64,000 nt of DNA. Source: [Clostridium] fimetarium (lineage in GTDB: Bacteria > Bacillota > Clostridia > Lachnospirales > Lachnospiraceae). The DNA lies in assembly GCF_900111235.1 (NCBI RefSeq), contig NZ_FOJI01000019.1, positions 1 through 64,000 on the forward strand, read 5' to 3'. This document shows, piece by piece, positions 9,353-17,338 of the stretch; the stretch's first letter is position 1, and the number at the start of each line of letters is the position of its first letter. The position numbers and the translations under genes are program-made. The notes under the pieces were generated by a model. The model was not told the DNA's origin, ran no database searches, and saw only the letters and a program-made list of their open reading frames with translations.

Positions 9353-11107
9353 TTATGCACAAAATATAACATTACCCTTTGTTTGTTTACATCTTTTTTT
9401 AACATTCGCTAGATCTTTGGAGAACTCATCTAATTTTTCATAATTTTTATATTTATTCGTAACTGCTGCAATTGATAACGTAGCCATTGGGAAGGTTTCT
9501 TCGGATCCATTTCTGTTTTTTGATTGAATATAGCCCCTATCTAAATCTGATTTCGTATATAATATATTGATTTTATCTTGAAACTTATCAATAATAGATT
9601 GGCATAGTTCTTCTACATCCCAGTAGTCCGTGATTATAACGAAATCATCTCCACCTATGTGCCCTATGAATTCTTCTTTCAAGCAACATTCCTTCATGCA
9701 ATCTGCTGTGGTATTAATCATCAGGTCTCCATTTGTAAAGCCATATGCGTCATTATATGCTTTGAAATTATCCAAGTCCAAATATATGAATCCAAAATTC
9801 TTGCTTGAATTTATACAACTATTTATCAATTCTTCTATAGCCGTATTTCCAGGAAGTTTCGTCAATGGATTCGCCTCAACAGCTCTACTGACCTGAATAG
9901 AAATAGCGGTTTCAAGAAGATCTTTAACGGTGACGATTCCAATGTAGCAATCGTTTTGAGTAACAACAACAGAGTCATATAGACTATTGATTGGACGCGC
10001 CAACGCCATTTTCGACACTTTTTCAATCGAAGTCATAGCATCTACTACTAAAGAATCTTTATCTACTAACTCTTTTGCTGTTTTTCTAGCAAAAAGGCTG
10101 TATCCAAAGCGTCCACTGAATTTTTCCAAGAATTTTGTTTTTGATAATATTCCTAAAACTCTTTTTTCACTATCAATAACACAAATTTCTGAGATTTCAG
10201 GACTACATTCAATATATTCAAACAATGCAAATCCTAGCGTATCTGGTGGTGTAACGTACTTCGGTGTACAAATAGAACCTACATTTCCAAAAAATGATGG
10301 CTTATATAGATATTTATTAGATTCTAATTTCATACTTTTAATTAGTTCCTTTATTTCGTAAGAAATATCTATTATTGTTGCGTTTGGCATTCCTAGATAG
10401 TAGCCTTGTCCATAAGTGACACCTAATTCAATTAGTGTTTGTAATTCTTCTTTTGTTTCAATTCCTTCTGCAATTAATTTAATATTTGCATTTTCACAGA
10501 ATAAAACAAAGCTTTCTACCAAAGTTCTTTTCGTATCATCTTTATTAATATCCCTTACAATTGCCATATCAATTTTTAAATAGTTTGTTGAAAGTGCACA
10601 AACTCTTCGAAGGCCTGCATACCCACTTCCAAAATCGTCAATTGCAATTTGATAATCCTGACTTTTGTAATGCTGAACAGTTTTTTCGAAGGCTTCCGCA
10701 TCTCCTATCGAACTTCGCTCAGTTATTTCAAAAACAATATCTTTCGGCGTCAAGCCATACATTTTCAAGTATTTGACTGTAATTCCATTTCTAAATTTCT
10801 CATCTCGAATCACCTTAGGATCAACATTGATGAATAATTTTTTCCACTCAGGTTTCTCAACTGCATTTTGTAACGTTTTTATTCTACATAACTCTTCTAA
10901 TTCCCATACTTTATTTAGTTTTTCAGAAATCAAGAACATTTCTTCTGTATTAAATTCACAGCCTACCAAATCAATTCTGCTTAAACCTTCATACCCATAT
11001 ATTTCTCCATCCTCAAGTGAAACAATCGGTTGATATACTGGACTAATTCTCTTTTCTTTTAATATTGTCAAAAATTGCTCTTGTGCTTTTTTGGAAACTG
11101 TTATCAT
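9353..11107 (-). CDS. EAL-CBS-GGDEF cyclic-di-GMP signalling protein
   Basis: This 584-residue cytoplasmic protein has an N-terminal EAL phosphodiesterase domain (about 15-250), a CBS pair (about 275-400) and a C-terminal GGDEF domain (about 410-584). The EAL signature reads EGL at 40-42. The other phosphodiesterase residues are present: N in FINVDP, E in FEITERS, the DDFGSG loop, K in LKID, E in AEGIE and Q in YGQGYYLG, so that activity looks intact. The cyclase signature is GGDDF (485-489), a permitted GG[DE][DE]F form. CBS pairs usually bind adenosine nucleotides, so energy state may tune turnover. No TM segment. Its leader shares a 20-bp element with the MFS gene at 13.0 kb. Confidence 0.92.
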   Translation of the reverse strand: MITVSKKAQEQFLTILKEKRISPVYQPIVSLEDGEIYGYEGLSRIDLVGCEFNTEEMFLISEKLNKVWELEELCRIKTLQNAVEKPEWKKLFINVDPKVIRDEKFRNGITVKYLKMYGLTPKDIVFEITERSSIGDAEAFEKTVQHYKSQDYQIAIDDFGSGYAGLRRVCALSTNYLKIDMAIVRDINKDDTKRTLVESFVLFCENANIKLIAEGIETKEELQTLIELGVTYGQGYYLGMPNATIIDISYEIKELIKSMKLESNKYLYKPSFFGNVGSICTPKYVTPPDTLGFALFEYIECSPEISEICVIDSEKRVLGILSKTKFLEKFSGRFGYSLFARKTAKELVDKDSLVVDAMTSIEKVSKMALARPINSLYDSVVVTQNDCYIGIVTVKDLLETAISIQVSRAVEANPLTKLPGNTAIEELINSCINSSKNFGFIYLDLDNFKAYNDAYGFTNGDLMINTTADCMKECCLKEEFIGHIGGDDFVIITDYWDVEELCQSIIDKFQDKINILYTKSDLDRGYIQSKNRNGSEETFPMATLSIAAVTNKYKNYEKLDEFSKDLANVKKRCKQTKGNVIFCA

Positions 11108-11127
11108 GTTTGCTCCGATCTAAACTT

Positions 11128-11148
11128 CGAATGTAATTTGCGTTATTA
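11128..11148 (-). promoter_or_regulatory. Leader element shared with the MFS/usp operon, copy 1
   Basis: The 20 bases cgaatgtaatttgcgttatt (plus-strand reading) lie 20 bases upstream of the EAL-CBS-GGDEF start. The same element, with 18 of 20 positions identical, lies at 13051-13070, 24 bases upstream of the MFS start. The rest of the two leaders is not alike, which points to a shared regulator site or shared transcript start rather than a recent duplication. Confidence 0.45.
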
Positions 11149-11246
11149 TGTAGCCTTTTAAAATACAAGTTCTTATGATTTTATCTCTTACATGTAAATT
11201 CTATAATACAGAATATGTAAATAAAAAGTAAAATAAAAAGTAAAAT

Positions 11247-11295
11247 AAAAGTAACACCACATTGAATATTCACTCTTCAATGTGGTGCTACTTTT
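11247..11295 (-). terminator. Intrinsic terminator of the MFS/universal-stress operon
   Basis: A long stem pairs aaaagtaacaccacattgaa with ttcaatgtggtgctactttt around a short loop. On the minus strand it is followed by a long T-rich run. The first arm overlaps the stop codon of the universal stress gene. Confidence 0.88.
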
Positions 11296-11752
11296 ACTGT
11301 GAAACCACTAATACTGGACATGGAGATTTTGAAAGTACTTTATTAATGGCTAAGCAAGAAAATAACCACTTAAACTTTGACATCCCTCTATTGTCCATTA
11401 CAATCAAGTCAAAATTTTCTTTTTCAGCTGCTTCTAAAATCTTCGTGACAAGCTTTCCAATTAATACTTCTTTCTCGATATCGATATCATATATCCTTAA
11501 GCTTTCAACTATTTCATTTAACATGTACATAGCTCTTACCTCAAGGCTTTCTGTTATTTCATTTTTTCCTGATATGATAGAGCCATCTACTTGATGCCAT
11601 CTTTTACTATATCTTTTTTGGTTCGTTATATCATGTGGATCAATTACCATAATCAGTTTAATTGAATAATCATATTCCTTTGCTATTTTTATTGATTTTT
11701 TCACTGTGTTGATTGATCTAGACGAACCATCGACTGGGACTAGTAATTTCAT
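11294..11752 (-). CDS. Universal stress protein (UspA family)
   Basis: A 152-residue single-domain Usp fold that begins MKLLVPVDGSSRSINTVKKS and ends SPCPVLVVSQ, both typical of the family. The usual ATP-binding G-x2-G-x9-G-[ST] motif is degenerate here (the stretch after DNRGMSKF lacks the later glycine and serine), so nucleotide binding is doubtful. It overlaps the upstream MFS gene by 4 bases (ATGA type), which implies coupled expression; Usp domains commonly accompany transporters. Its exact role is unknown. Confidence 0.85.
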   Translation of the reverse strand: MKLLVPVDGSSRSINTVKKSIKIAKEYDYSIKLIMVIDPHDITNQKRYSKRWHQVDGSIISGKNEITESLEVRAMYMLNEIVESLRIYDIDIEKEVLIGKLVTKILEAAEKENFDLIVMDNRGMSKFKWLFSCLAINKVLSKSPCPVLVVSQ

Positions 11753-13026
11753 AGATATTCCTCCGTTGGAGATAGGGTAAAATCCCCTTCTTTACGCTTC
11801 CTGTACTGCATTTGGAAAACAAAATATCCAATCACAAACATAACAGATATAACTACAATACCTGCCTTAGAGCTGTCGAATATCTGTGTTGAAATTCCCA
11901 TTAAAGTCGTTCCAACAAATGAAGCGCCCTTACCAAAGATATCAAATATTCCAAAGTACTCACTTGCTTTATCTTTCGGAATTAATTTTGCAAAATAAGA
12001 TCTTGATAATGCCTGAATCGCACCCTGAAAAACTGCAACTAATACAGCAAGCATCCAAAATTTCCATGCGGTGTCAAGTTGAAGTGCAAAAACTGCTATG
12101 AAAAAATATGCTGCAATACAAATCTTAATCAGCTTATCTGCCTCAATTTTTCGAGAAAGCCGTCCAAATATAATAGCGCAAGGAAATGCCACAATTTGTG
12201 TCAACAATAGTGCAAACAACATGCTATTATCCGTAATTCCTACGTCTTTTCCATATGATGTTGCCATTTCAATAATCGTATAGACACCATCTATATAGAA
12301 GAAAAATGCAATTAGAAAGATTAATACTTTTCTGTTATTCTTAAGTTCGCCCCATATTTTTTGCAACCTACGAAAGCTATCCTTTAGAGGAGTTTTTGAT
12401 TTCTCCACATAATAGTTCTGCTTGTAATTTCTAAGAAGCGGTATGGTTACTACCAACCACCATATTGCATTTAAAAGAAATGCTAAAGTCATTGCTACTG
12501 AAGTACTGATACCAATTTTAGTTGAAAACATTACTAGCAAAAGACTAACTATAAATGGAATACAACTTCCAATATATCCCCATGCATAGCCTTGCGAAGA
12601 TACATTATCCATCCGATCATTCGTTGAAATATCAATTAGCATTGAATCATAAAAAATCAAGCTCGCAGAAAATCCAACTTTCGCAATTACAAAAACAACA
12701 AGAAATACGATCCAAATCTTAGGGATGGATAGACTTGCACATCCGATAACGCCCATCATCATAAAGAATGTAAATAACGGCTTTTTAAAACCTTTATTAT
12801 CGGCCACTGTTCCTAAAAACGGTCCAAGTAATGCAACTATTATTGTAGATATTGAAATTGCGTAACTATAAAATGCGGTTGAATCTGATGCTGATATCCC
12901 ACCTTTTGTAGCCATATTTTTAAAATAAATCGGGATAATTGTTGATACCAGTAATACAAATGCTGAATTTCCAATATCATACATAATCCAGTGTTTTTCC
13001 TCTTTGGTAAGTCTACTTTCTTTCAT
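11749..13026 (-). CDS. MFS transporter, UMF1 / Atg22-like family
   Basis: A 425-residue, 12-TM major facilitator of the UMF1 group, recognised by the N-terminal EEKHWIMYDIGNSAFVLLVSTIIPIYF signature (shared with yeast vacuolar effluxer Atg22) and by the FLGTVADNKGFKKP loop. I place the start at ATG 13026, which has GGAG 9 bases upstream; a TTG at 13041 would overlap that ribosome site. It overlaps the downstream universal stress gene by 4 bases, forming a two-gene operon ended by the strong terminator at 11.25 kb. The substrate is unknown; Atg22 exports amino acids, but that should not be carried over without evidence. Confidence 0.85.
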   Translation of the reverse strand: MKESRLTKEEKHWIMYDIGNSAFVLLVSTIIPIYFKNMATKGGISASDSTAFYSYAISISTIIVALLGPFLGTVADNKGFKKPLFTFFMMMGVIGCASLSIPKIWIVFLVVFVIAKVGFSASLIFYDSMLIDISTNDRMDNVSSQGYAWGYIGSCIPFIVSLLLVMFSTKIGISTSVAMTLAFLLNAIWWLVVTIPLLRNYKQNYYVEKSKTPLKDSFRRLQKIWGELKNNRKVLIFLIAFFFYIDGVYTIIEMATSYGKDVGITDNSMLFALLLTQIVAFPCAIIFGRLSRKIEADKLIKICIAAYFFIAVFALQLDTAWKFWMLAVLVAVFQGAIQALSRSYFAKLIPKDKASEYFGIFDIFGKGASFVGTTLMGISTQIFDSSKAGIVVISVMFVIGYFVFQMQYRKRKEGDFTLSPTEEYL

Positions 13027-13050
13027 ATACACATTCTCCAATCTGGTAAG

Positions 13051-13070
13051 CGAATGTAATTCGCATTATT
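13051..13070 (-). promoter_or_regulatory. Leader element shared with the c-di-GMP gene, copy 2
   Basis: This copy forms a perfect dyad (gcgaat-gta-attcgc at 13050-13064). It matches 18 of 20 bases of the element at 11128-11148. Both copies stand 20-25 bases before a start codon on the minus strand, just upstream of the ribosome site. Confidence 0.45.
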
Positions 13071-13107
13071 TAGCACCACTTTAAATCAGGGACATACGAT
13101 CAATGAG

Positions 13108-13902
13108 TTACTCGAAATTTCTTTCAAATCGTTTATTCAATTTCACACTTGTATTATTAAAATTACCAAAATATTCTTTTATAAGTAGTGCCGTTGGTAA
13201 AACAGCATTTGTAAAACGAGTATGTAATTCTTGGCAGCTATCCATACATTCTGGATTGGGACTATAATTTACCATAAGACCATGCATTTCTTCATAATTC
13301 CCTGTCTTTTTCATAAATTTTACGATGATTTTTCGTTTCAATTTTCCAGGAGCAACTAGCAAATTATTAAACCGTTTCATGGACCTCAAAGCCTTTAATA
13401 CATCTTTTCCTGATATATCATCGTAAAAACTTGATATACATTTTGCAATTTGTCTGTTGGCAATAATATGGTTGGTCAACTTGGATTTGATAGGATTTTT
13501 GCCGTCTAGAACTAATAGATATCGATCAAACTCGACTTCAATTTCTGCGTGTGACACTCCGCTCGACTGAATCTTTTCACCTATGTATTTATGACACTCG
13601 CTATCTAGCATGTAATGGCAGATAAAGCCTAATATGTAAGCCTTTTTCCCATCATCGCTATAGGAATTACCAATGATATAGTTAGATTTTTCGAAAAATT
13701 CACTTGCGATTTTTTCGTGCATACCATATCCGACCTTATTTATTGAATTGCTCTGCAATGGTTTGTAATAAAACAAAATATCTGGGCCGTGCAATCCAAT
13801 CAAATACAGCTCCTTATTTTGATTAATCATATTTTTTACATTATCTCCAAGATTTTTGTACACTTCTTTACCAAATAAATAGTGTGCGTATGTTGATGGC
13901 AT
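13108..13902 (-). CDS. Zinc-dependent phospholipase C-like protein
   Basis: A 264-residue protein beginning MPSTYAHYLFGKEVYKNL, the usual start of the clostridial zinc-dependent phospholipase C-like family (Pfam Zn_dep_PLPC type). Probable metal ligands are the histidines and acidic residues in THAH-like positions: HYLFG near 7, GLHGPDILFYY near 53-63, HEKIASEFF near 82, ICHYMLDSECHKYIG near 110-124 and HAEIEVEFDR near 134. No signal peptide is present, unlike the secreted alpha-toxin, so it is probably cytoplasmic and its substrate may not be a phospholipid. It stands alone, 82 bases upstream of the MFS start. Confidence 0.75.
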   Translation of the reverse strand: MPSTYAHYLFGKEVYKNLGDNVKNMINQNKELYLIGLHGPDILFYYKPLQSNSINKVGYGMHEKIASEFFEKSNYIIGNSYSDDGKKAYILGFICHYMLDSECHKYIGEKIQSSGVSHAEIEVEFDRYLLVLDGKNPIKSKLTNHIIANRQIAKCISSFYDDISGKDVLKALRSMKRFNNLLVAPGKLKRKIIVKFMKKTGNYEEMHGLMVNYSPNPECMDSCQELHTRFTNAVLPTALLIKEYFGNFNNTSVKLNKRFERNFE

Positions 13903-14012
13903 ATTTCACTCTCCCTTCTAATTGTTCTATGCCTATTATAAATTTTCTATGTAAAATTTACGGGTATAATCGTGTTAAATATTGGTAAAAGTTTATACGA
14001 CAATATCTATTG

Positions 14013-14078
14013 GTTATCGATTCGTTATCGATTCGTTATCGATTCGTTATCGATTCGTTATCGATTCGCTATCTATCG
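14013..14078. repeat. 11-bp tandem repeat, five exact copies plus one degenerate
   Basis: The unit gttatcgattc recurs without change at 14013, 14024, 14035, 14046 and 14057, and a sixth, degenerate copy starts at 14068. Each unit contains the palindrome atcgat. The 11-bp period is close to one helical turn, so the sites lie on the same DNA face. The array is 120-190 bases upstream of the HPr-like gene. Confidence 0.9.
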
Positions 14079-14092
14079 GTTATGAAAATGGT

Positions 14093-14125
14093 GTTTACAA
14101 GAAGTTTACATAATGTTTACCGTTT
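14093..14125 (+). repeat. Second 11-bp periodic repeat (GTTTAC, three copies)
   Basis: The hexamer gtttac starts at 14093, 14104 and 14115, an exact 11-base period, directly before the candidate -35 element of the HPr-like gene. Together with the upstream array this makes two helically phased sets in about 110 bases. Confidence 0.65.
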
Positions 14126-14153
14126 GACGATTACATCTTTTACATTGTAATGT
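14124..14153 (+). promoter_or_regulatory. Candidate promoter of the HPr-like gene
   Basis: TTGACG at 14124-14129 and TAATGT at 14148-14153 with an 18-bp spacer, 47 bases before the start codon. The -35 is good; the -10 is a weak match. Confidence 0.4.
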
Positions 14154-14199
14154 TAAAGTTAAAAGGTATTAAACAAAAAAAAATAGGGAGGTGAAGTAG

Positions 14200-14430
14200 A
14201 TGCATGTAGATTTAAATTCTATTAAAAAGATTAACGATTTTGTGAATATCGTATCTAAATATGATGACAATATTGATTTAGTATCCGGTAGATATGTCGT
14301 AAATGCAAAATCAATTCTAGGAGTTTTTAGTTTAGATTTATCAAAACCACTTAAAGTGGAATTTTACGGAAGTAAAAGTGAAGAACAAATCAAGCAAATG
14401 CTTAGTAAATTTGAAGCTGTTTCATGTTAG
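14200..14430 (+). CDS. HPr-family protein lacking the phospho-histidine
   Basis: A 76-residue protein with the C-terminal two thirds of the HPr fold: DLVSGRYVVNAKSILGVFSLDL corresponds to the stretch around the Ser46 region (VNAKSILG) of HPr. The N-terminal part has no histidine at the His15 position, where HPr has GIHARP, so it cannot serve as a normal phosphocarrier. The serine in AKSILG is kept, so a regulatory role by HPr kinase is possible but unproven. The start follows GGGAGGTG. It is monocistronic and sits behind two 11-bp periodic repeat sets. Such His-less HPr homologues occur in other clostridia with no known role. Confidence 0.75.
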   Translation: MHVDLNSIKKINDFVNIVSKYDDNIDLVSGRYVVNAKSILGVFSLDLSKPLKVEFYGSKSEEQIKQMLSKFEAVSC

Positions 14431-14655
14431 CTCAAGTTTACTTTTTTTAGTTACACACTTGTAGACACGTTTGCATTACATACTTAAATATTGTGATAAA
14501 TCGTATATAAATACAATCGTTACTTCTATATCATTCTTGTTTTGATTTCTCTTCATATTGTAGATTTCACTCAACTGCAAATCGGATTCATTTCCTACTT
14601 TCGTTAAAAGATACAGTTTCCATTATTGTTATGATTCTCTATTTTAGAACGCAAT
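14431..14655. other. Non-coding stretch after the HPr-like gene
   Basis: About 225 AT-rich bases between the HPr-like stop and the terminator. I see no ORF with a ribosome site, no hairpin of note and no RNA gene. It may be a long 3' untranslated region. Confidence 0.4.
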
Positions 14656-14685
14656 AAAGGGCCGATTAATGCATCGGCCCTTTTT
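14656..14685. terminator. Bidirectional intrinsic terminator
   Basis: The arms aaagggccgat and atcggcccttt enclose a 6-nt loop, with a T5 tail on the plus side and an A-run (T on the minus strand) on the other. It lies between the HPr-like gene (+) and the aldo/keto reductase (-) and can serve both. Confidence 0.9.
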
Positions 14686-14750
14686 GCGAAACTTATATTT
14701 AATATTTAAACTCTTTTTCATTATAAGAATTCTTTTAGAGTATTGTAATC

Positions 14751-15758
14751 TTAAATTAAATTTTGATAATCAATCCAATTTTTCTTCAATAGCTCTGGCG
14801 TATCTAATCCATATGGACAATGATTTTTACAATTGTTACAATGGATACAATCCTCAATCTTTTTCATCTTTACTTGCCACTCTTCACTCAGGTACACCGA
14901 AGCGGGGGCTCTCCTGATCATCAAAGACATTCTTGCTGCTGTAGGAATTTCGATATTTGCAGGACATGGTAAACAATAGCCACAACCTCTGCAAAATTCC
15001 CCACCCAATTCCTCTTTATCATGTGCAATGATAGCCAACAATTCTTCATTTAGAATAGGGGGATTTTCTATATAAGAAATAAATTCATCAAGCTCCATCT
15101 CTTTTTGTACACCCCAGATTGGAACTACATTATCGAATTGTGCCAAATACGCATATGCCACAGATGCATTTGTAATTAACCCACCTGATAAGGCTTTCAT
15201 TGCAATAAATCCAATACCATTTTCTTCACACTTTTTTACAAGACCGATTTCAGCCTCTGTTGCCAAATAGCTAAATGGAAATTGGATTGTTTCGTACAAA
15301 TGAGATTCTGCTGCCTCCAATGCAACATGAAGTCTATGATTCGTAATTCCTATATGGCGAATCATCCCTTTTTCCTTTGCTTCAAGCATTGCTTCATACA
15401 ACCCTGTACCATCTCCTGGTTTTGGGCAAAAGCTTGGATTATGAAACTGAAAAATATCCAGATAGTCCGTTTTTAACATTTTTAGCGATGTATGTAATTG
15501 CTCCCAAAATTCCTGCGTATTTGAGCACATTGTTTTAGATGCGATATAGATTTCATCACGTACATCACTTAAAGCATAACCTATCTTTTCTTCACTATCT
15601 GTATAAAATCTTGCAGTATCAAAGAAATTAATACCGCTATCATATGCTTTTCTTAACAAGAGCTTTGCCTCTTCCATACTAATTCGTTGAATTGGAAGTG
15701 CACCAAATCCATTTTTATTTACAATAATTCCTGTCTTACCTAATGTTACTCGTGTCAT
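14751..15758 (-). CDS. Aldo/keto reductase with C-terminal [4Fe-4S] domain
   Basis: A 335-residue oxidoreductase. The (beta/alpha)8 domain carries the full aldo/keto reductase tetrad: Asp47 (FFDTARFY), Tyr52, Lys75 (IASKTM) and His106 (FQFHNP). After about residue 245 there are two cysteine clusters, CRGCGYCLPC and CIHCNNCKNHCPYG, a ferredoxin-like tail seen in many anaerobe members. The tail suggests electron exchange with ferredoxin in place of, or beside, NAD(P)H. The start at 15758 puts AAGGA 8 bases upstream; ATG 15764 is too close to that site. Single gene; substrate unknown. Confidence 0.9.
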   Translation of the reverse strand: MTRVTLGKTGIIVNKNGFGALPIQRISMEEAKLLLRKAYDSGINFFDTARFYTDSEEKIGYALSDVRDEIYIASKTMCSNTQEFWEQLHTSLKMLKTDYLDIFQFHNPSFCPKPGDGTGLYEAMLEAKEKGMIRHIGITNHRLHVALEAAESHLYETIQFPFSYLATEAEIGLVKKCEENGIGFIAMKALSGGLITNASVAYAYLAQFDNVVPIWGVQKEMELDEFISYIENPPILNEELLAIIAHDKEELGGEFCRGCGYCLPCPANIEIPTAARMSLMIRRAPASVYLSEEWQVKMKKIEDCIHCNNCKNHCPYGLDTPELLKKNWIDYQNLI

Positions 15759-15806
15759 ATTCATATTCCTTTCTTATAAGCTATCCAAAATACTTTTCTG
15801 ATAATA

Positions 15807-16922
15807 TCAATCACTAAAATCTGTATCATATCTAATCAAAAAAGTGTAGTCAGAATATTTTTTTTGTAATTCTTTTTCTATATCAACAGACTTCTCTTCC
15901 TCTTTATCTGCTGAAAGATCTATCACTACATCAAAAGTGATAAGTTTTCTATCTTCCGCTATATACAATGCATGTATCTCTAAAAATTTATTATATGACA
16001 TCACAATTTTTTTTATGTCATCAGCTATTGCAAGGGTCTTTTCGTCGGAATTTACAATATAAATACCAACCGTTAAAAATATACCATATTTCTCCATAAT
16101 ATAAGTTTGAATTCTTCTGGTTAAAATATATATCTGTTTTGCCGAAGTATTTTCATCTACTTCTATGTGTATGGATCCAATCATATTAACCGGGCCGTAA
16201 CTATTTAATATCAAGTCATAAGCCCCTTTAATACCATCATAATTTCTAATATCTTCCTTAATGGATTTTGTCAATGTGCCATCCGGCCTCTGACCTAGTA
16301 TTTCATTAAAAGACTCTATCACCATTTCAATTCCTGCTTTTATTATAACCATTGCAATAATCAAGCCGATATATCCATCTAATGTCACTTTCCAAATAAT
16401 TGATATAATAATAGAAAGCAGCGTTGTAATCGAAATCAGAGCATCAAAAGATGCATCCGCTCCAGATGCCAGTAATGCCTTTGAATTTACCCTTTCTCCC
16501 ACTTTTTTAAAATAATTTCCAAGAATAAATTTTGCAATTACTGCAACCACAACAATAATCATTGTTATTGAGGAATAACTAACTTTTTGGAAGTCAAAGA
16601 TTCTCTTCCACGAAGAAATAAACGAGCTAATTCCTGCCGTTAGAACAATAACTGCTACGCTTATAGCGGTTATATATTCTATACGCCCATAACCATAAGG
16701 GTGTTTTTTATTTGCTGGCTTTGATGCGAGTTTTGTTCCAATTATTGTGAGCACAGACGATAAAGCATCACTCAAATTATTAACTGCATCCAATAAGATG
16801 GCAACTGAATTTGAAGCAATTCCAATAACGGCTTTAAATATTGTGAGTAGTATATTGGTACCTACACCTATAAAGCTAGTTTTTATAATTTGTTTTTCAC
16901 GTTGTGACATTATTTGATTCAT
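15807..16922 (-). CDS. Cation diffusion facilitator (CDF) metal transporter
   Basis: A 371-residue divalent-cation/proton antiporter. Six TM helices occupy about residues 12-210. The two metal-site motifs are LLDAVNNLSDALSS in TM2 and ASGADASFDALIS in TM5; the histidine often seen in TM2 or TM5 of zinc-type CDFs is replaced by Asn and Asp, which resembles the manganese or iron branch. The C-terminal cytoplasmic part (about 215-371) is longer than the usual ~80-residue domain and may hold two ferredoxin-like regulatory units. GGAGG precedes the ATG. The 416-bp upstream region holds the 7 x 20-bp array, a possible control region. Confidence 0.9.
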   Translation of the reverse strand: MNQIMSQREKQIIKTSFIGVGTNILLTIFKAVIGIASNSVAILLDAVNNLSDALSSVLTIIGTKLASKPANKKHPYGYGRIEYITAISVAVIVLTAGISSFISSWKRIFDFQKVSYSSITMIIVVVAVIAKFILGNYFKKVGERVNSKALLASGADASFDALISITTLLSIIISIIWKVTLDGYIGLIIAMVIIKAGIEMVIESFNEILGQRPDGTLTKSIKEDIRNYDGIKGAYDLILNSYGPVNMIGSIHIEVDENTSAKQIYILTRRIQTYIMEKYGIFLTVGIYIVNSDEKTLAIADDIKKIVMSYNKFLEIHALYIAEDRKLITFDVVIDLSADKEEEKSVDIEKELQKKYSDYTFLIRYDTDFSD

Positions 16923-17020
16923 ATATGCTATCCTCCGCCATTGTTTTCTGTTCCATCTTCATCAAAAACACCAACAAATATATTTATTATAATACTTCAT
17001 TAAAAGCTAAAAATCAAACT

Positions 17021-17160
17021 GCATTTTGGTTACAAATGTTGCATCTCGTTTACAAAACAGGCATTTCGGATACAAAAGTTGCATTTTGTTTACAAATATT
17101 TCGTTGTCAGTTACAAAGATGGCTTTTCAATTTACAAAGTGGCACCTCGTGTTACATGTG
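17021..17160. repeat. Seven 20-bp tandem degenerate repeats, TACAAA core
   Basis: Seven units of exactly 20 bases run from 17021 with no insertions. Unit 1 is gcattttggttacaaatgtt. Units 1-4 keep gcat at the start, and units 1-6 keep TACAAA at unit positions 11-16 (unit 3 reads gatacaaa); unit 7 has TACATG. The array lies about 100 bases upstream of the CDF gene (-) and about 65 bases upstream of the promoter of the DUF2975/XRE pair (+). The rest of 16923-17338 holds only that promoter. There are no unique spacers between units, so it is not a CRISPR array. Confidence 0.9.
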
Positions 17161-17223
17161 AGTAGAGAAAGATTAATATTAATAGTAAAAGAGTAATATT
17201 TAATGTTTATCGTTAAATATATG

Positions 17224-17252
17224 TTGACAATCATAAAATCATATGATATCTT
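17224..17252 (+). promoter_or_regulatory. Candidate promoter of the DUF2975/XRE pair
   Basis: TTGACA at 17224-17229 and TATCTT at 17247-17252 with a 17-bp spacer. The start codon is about 87 bases downstream of the -10. The palindrome tcatatga lies in the spacer and could be an operator for the XRE protein. Confidence 0.55.
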
Positions 17253-17338
17253 ATGGATATAGAAATGAACCCCGGGAAACATAATGAGTTAAAAAAAGTA
17301 ACTGTAAATCACGCTAAAGTCAAAGGAGACTATTTATT

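Noticed and set aside
17021-17160. CRISPR array
   Set aside because: The units are contiguous without unique spacers, conserved only in part, and no cas gene is near.
16904-17161. 85-codon plus-strand ORF
   Set aside because: It overlaps the CDF start and reads through the 20-bp repeats; no ribosome site and no family resemblance.
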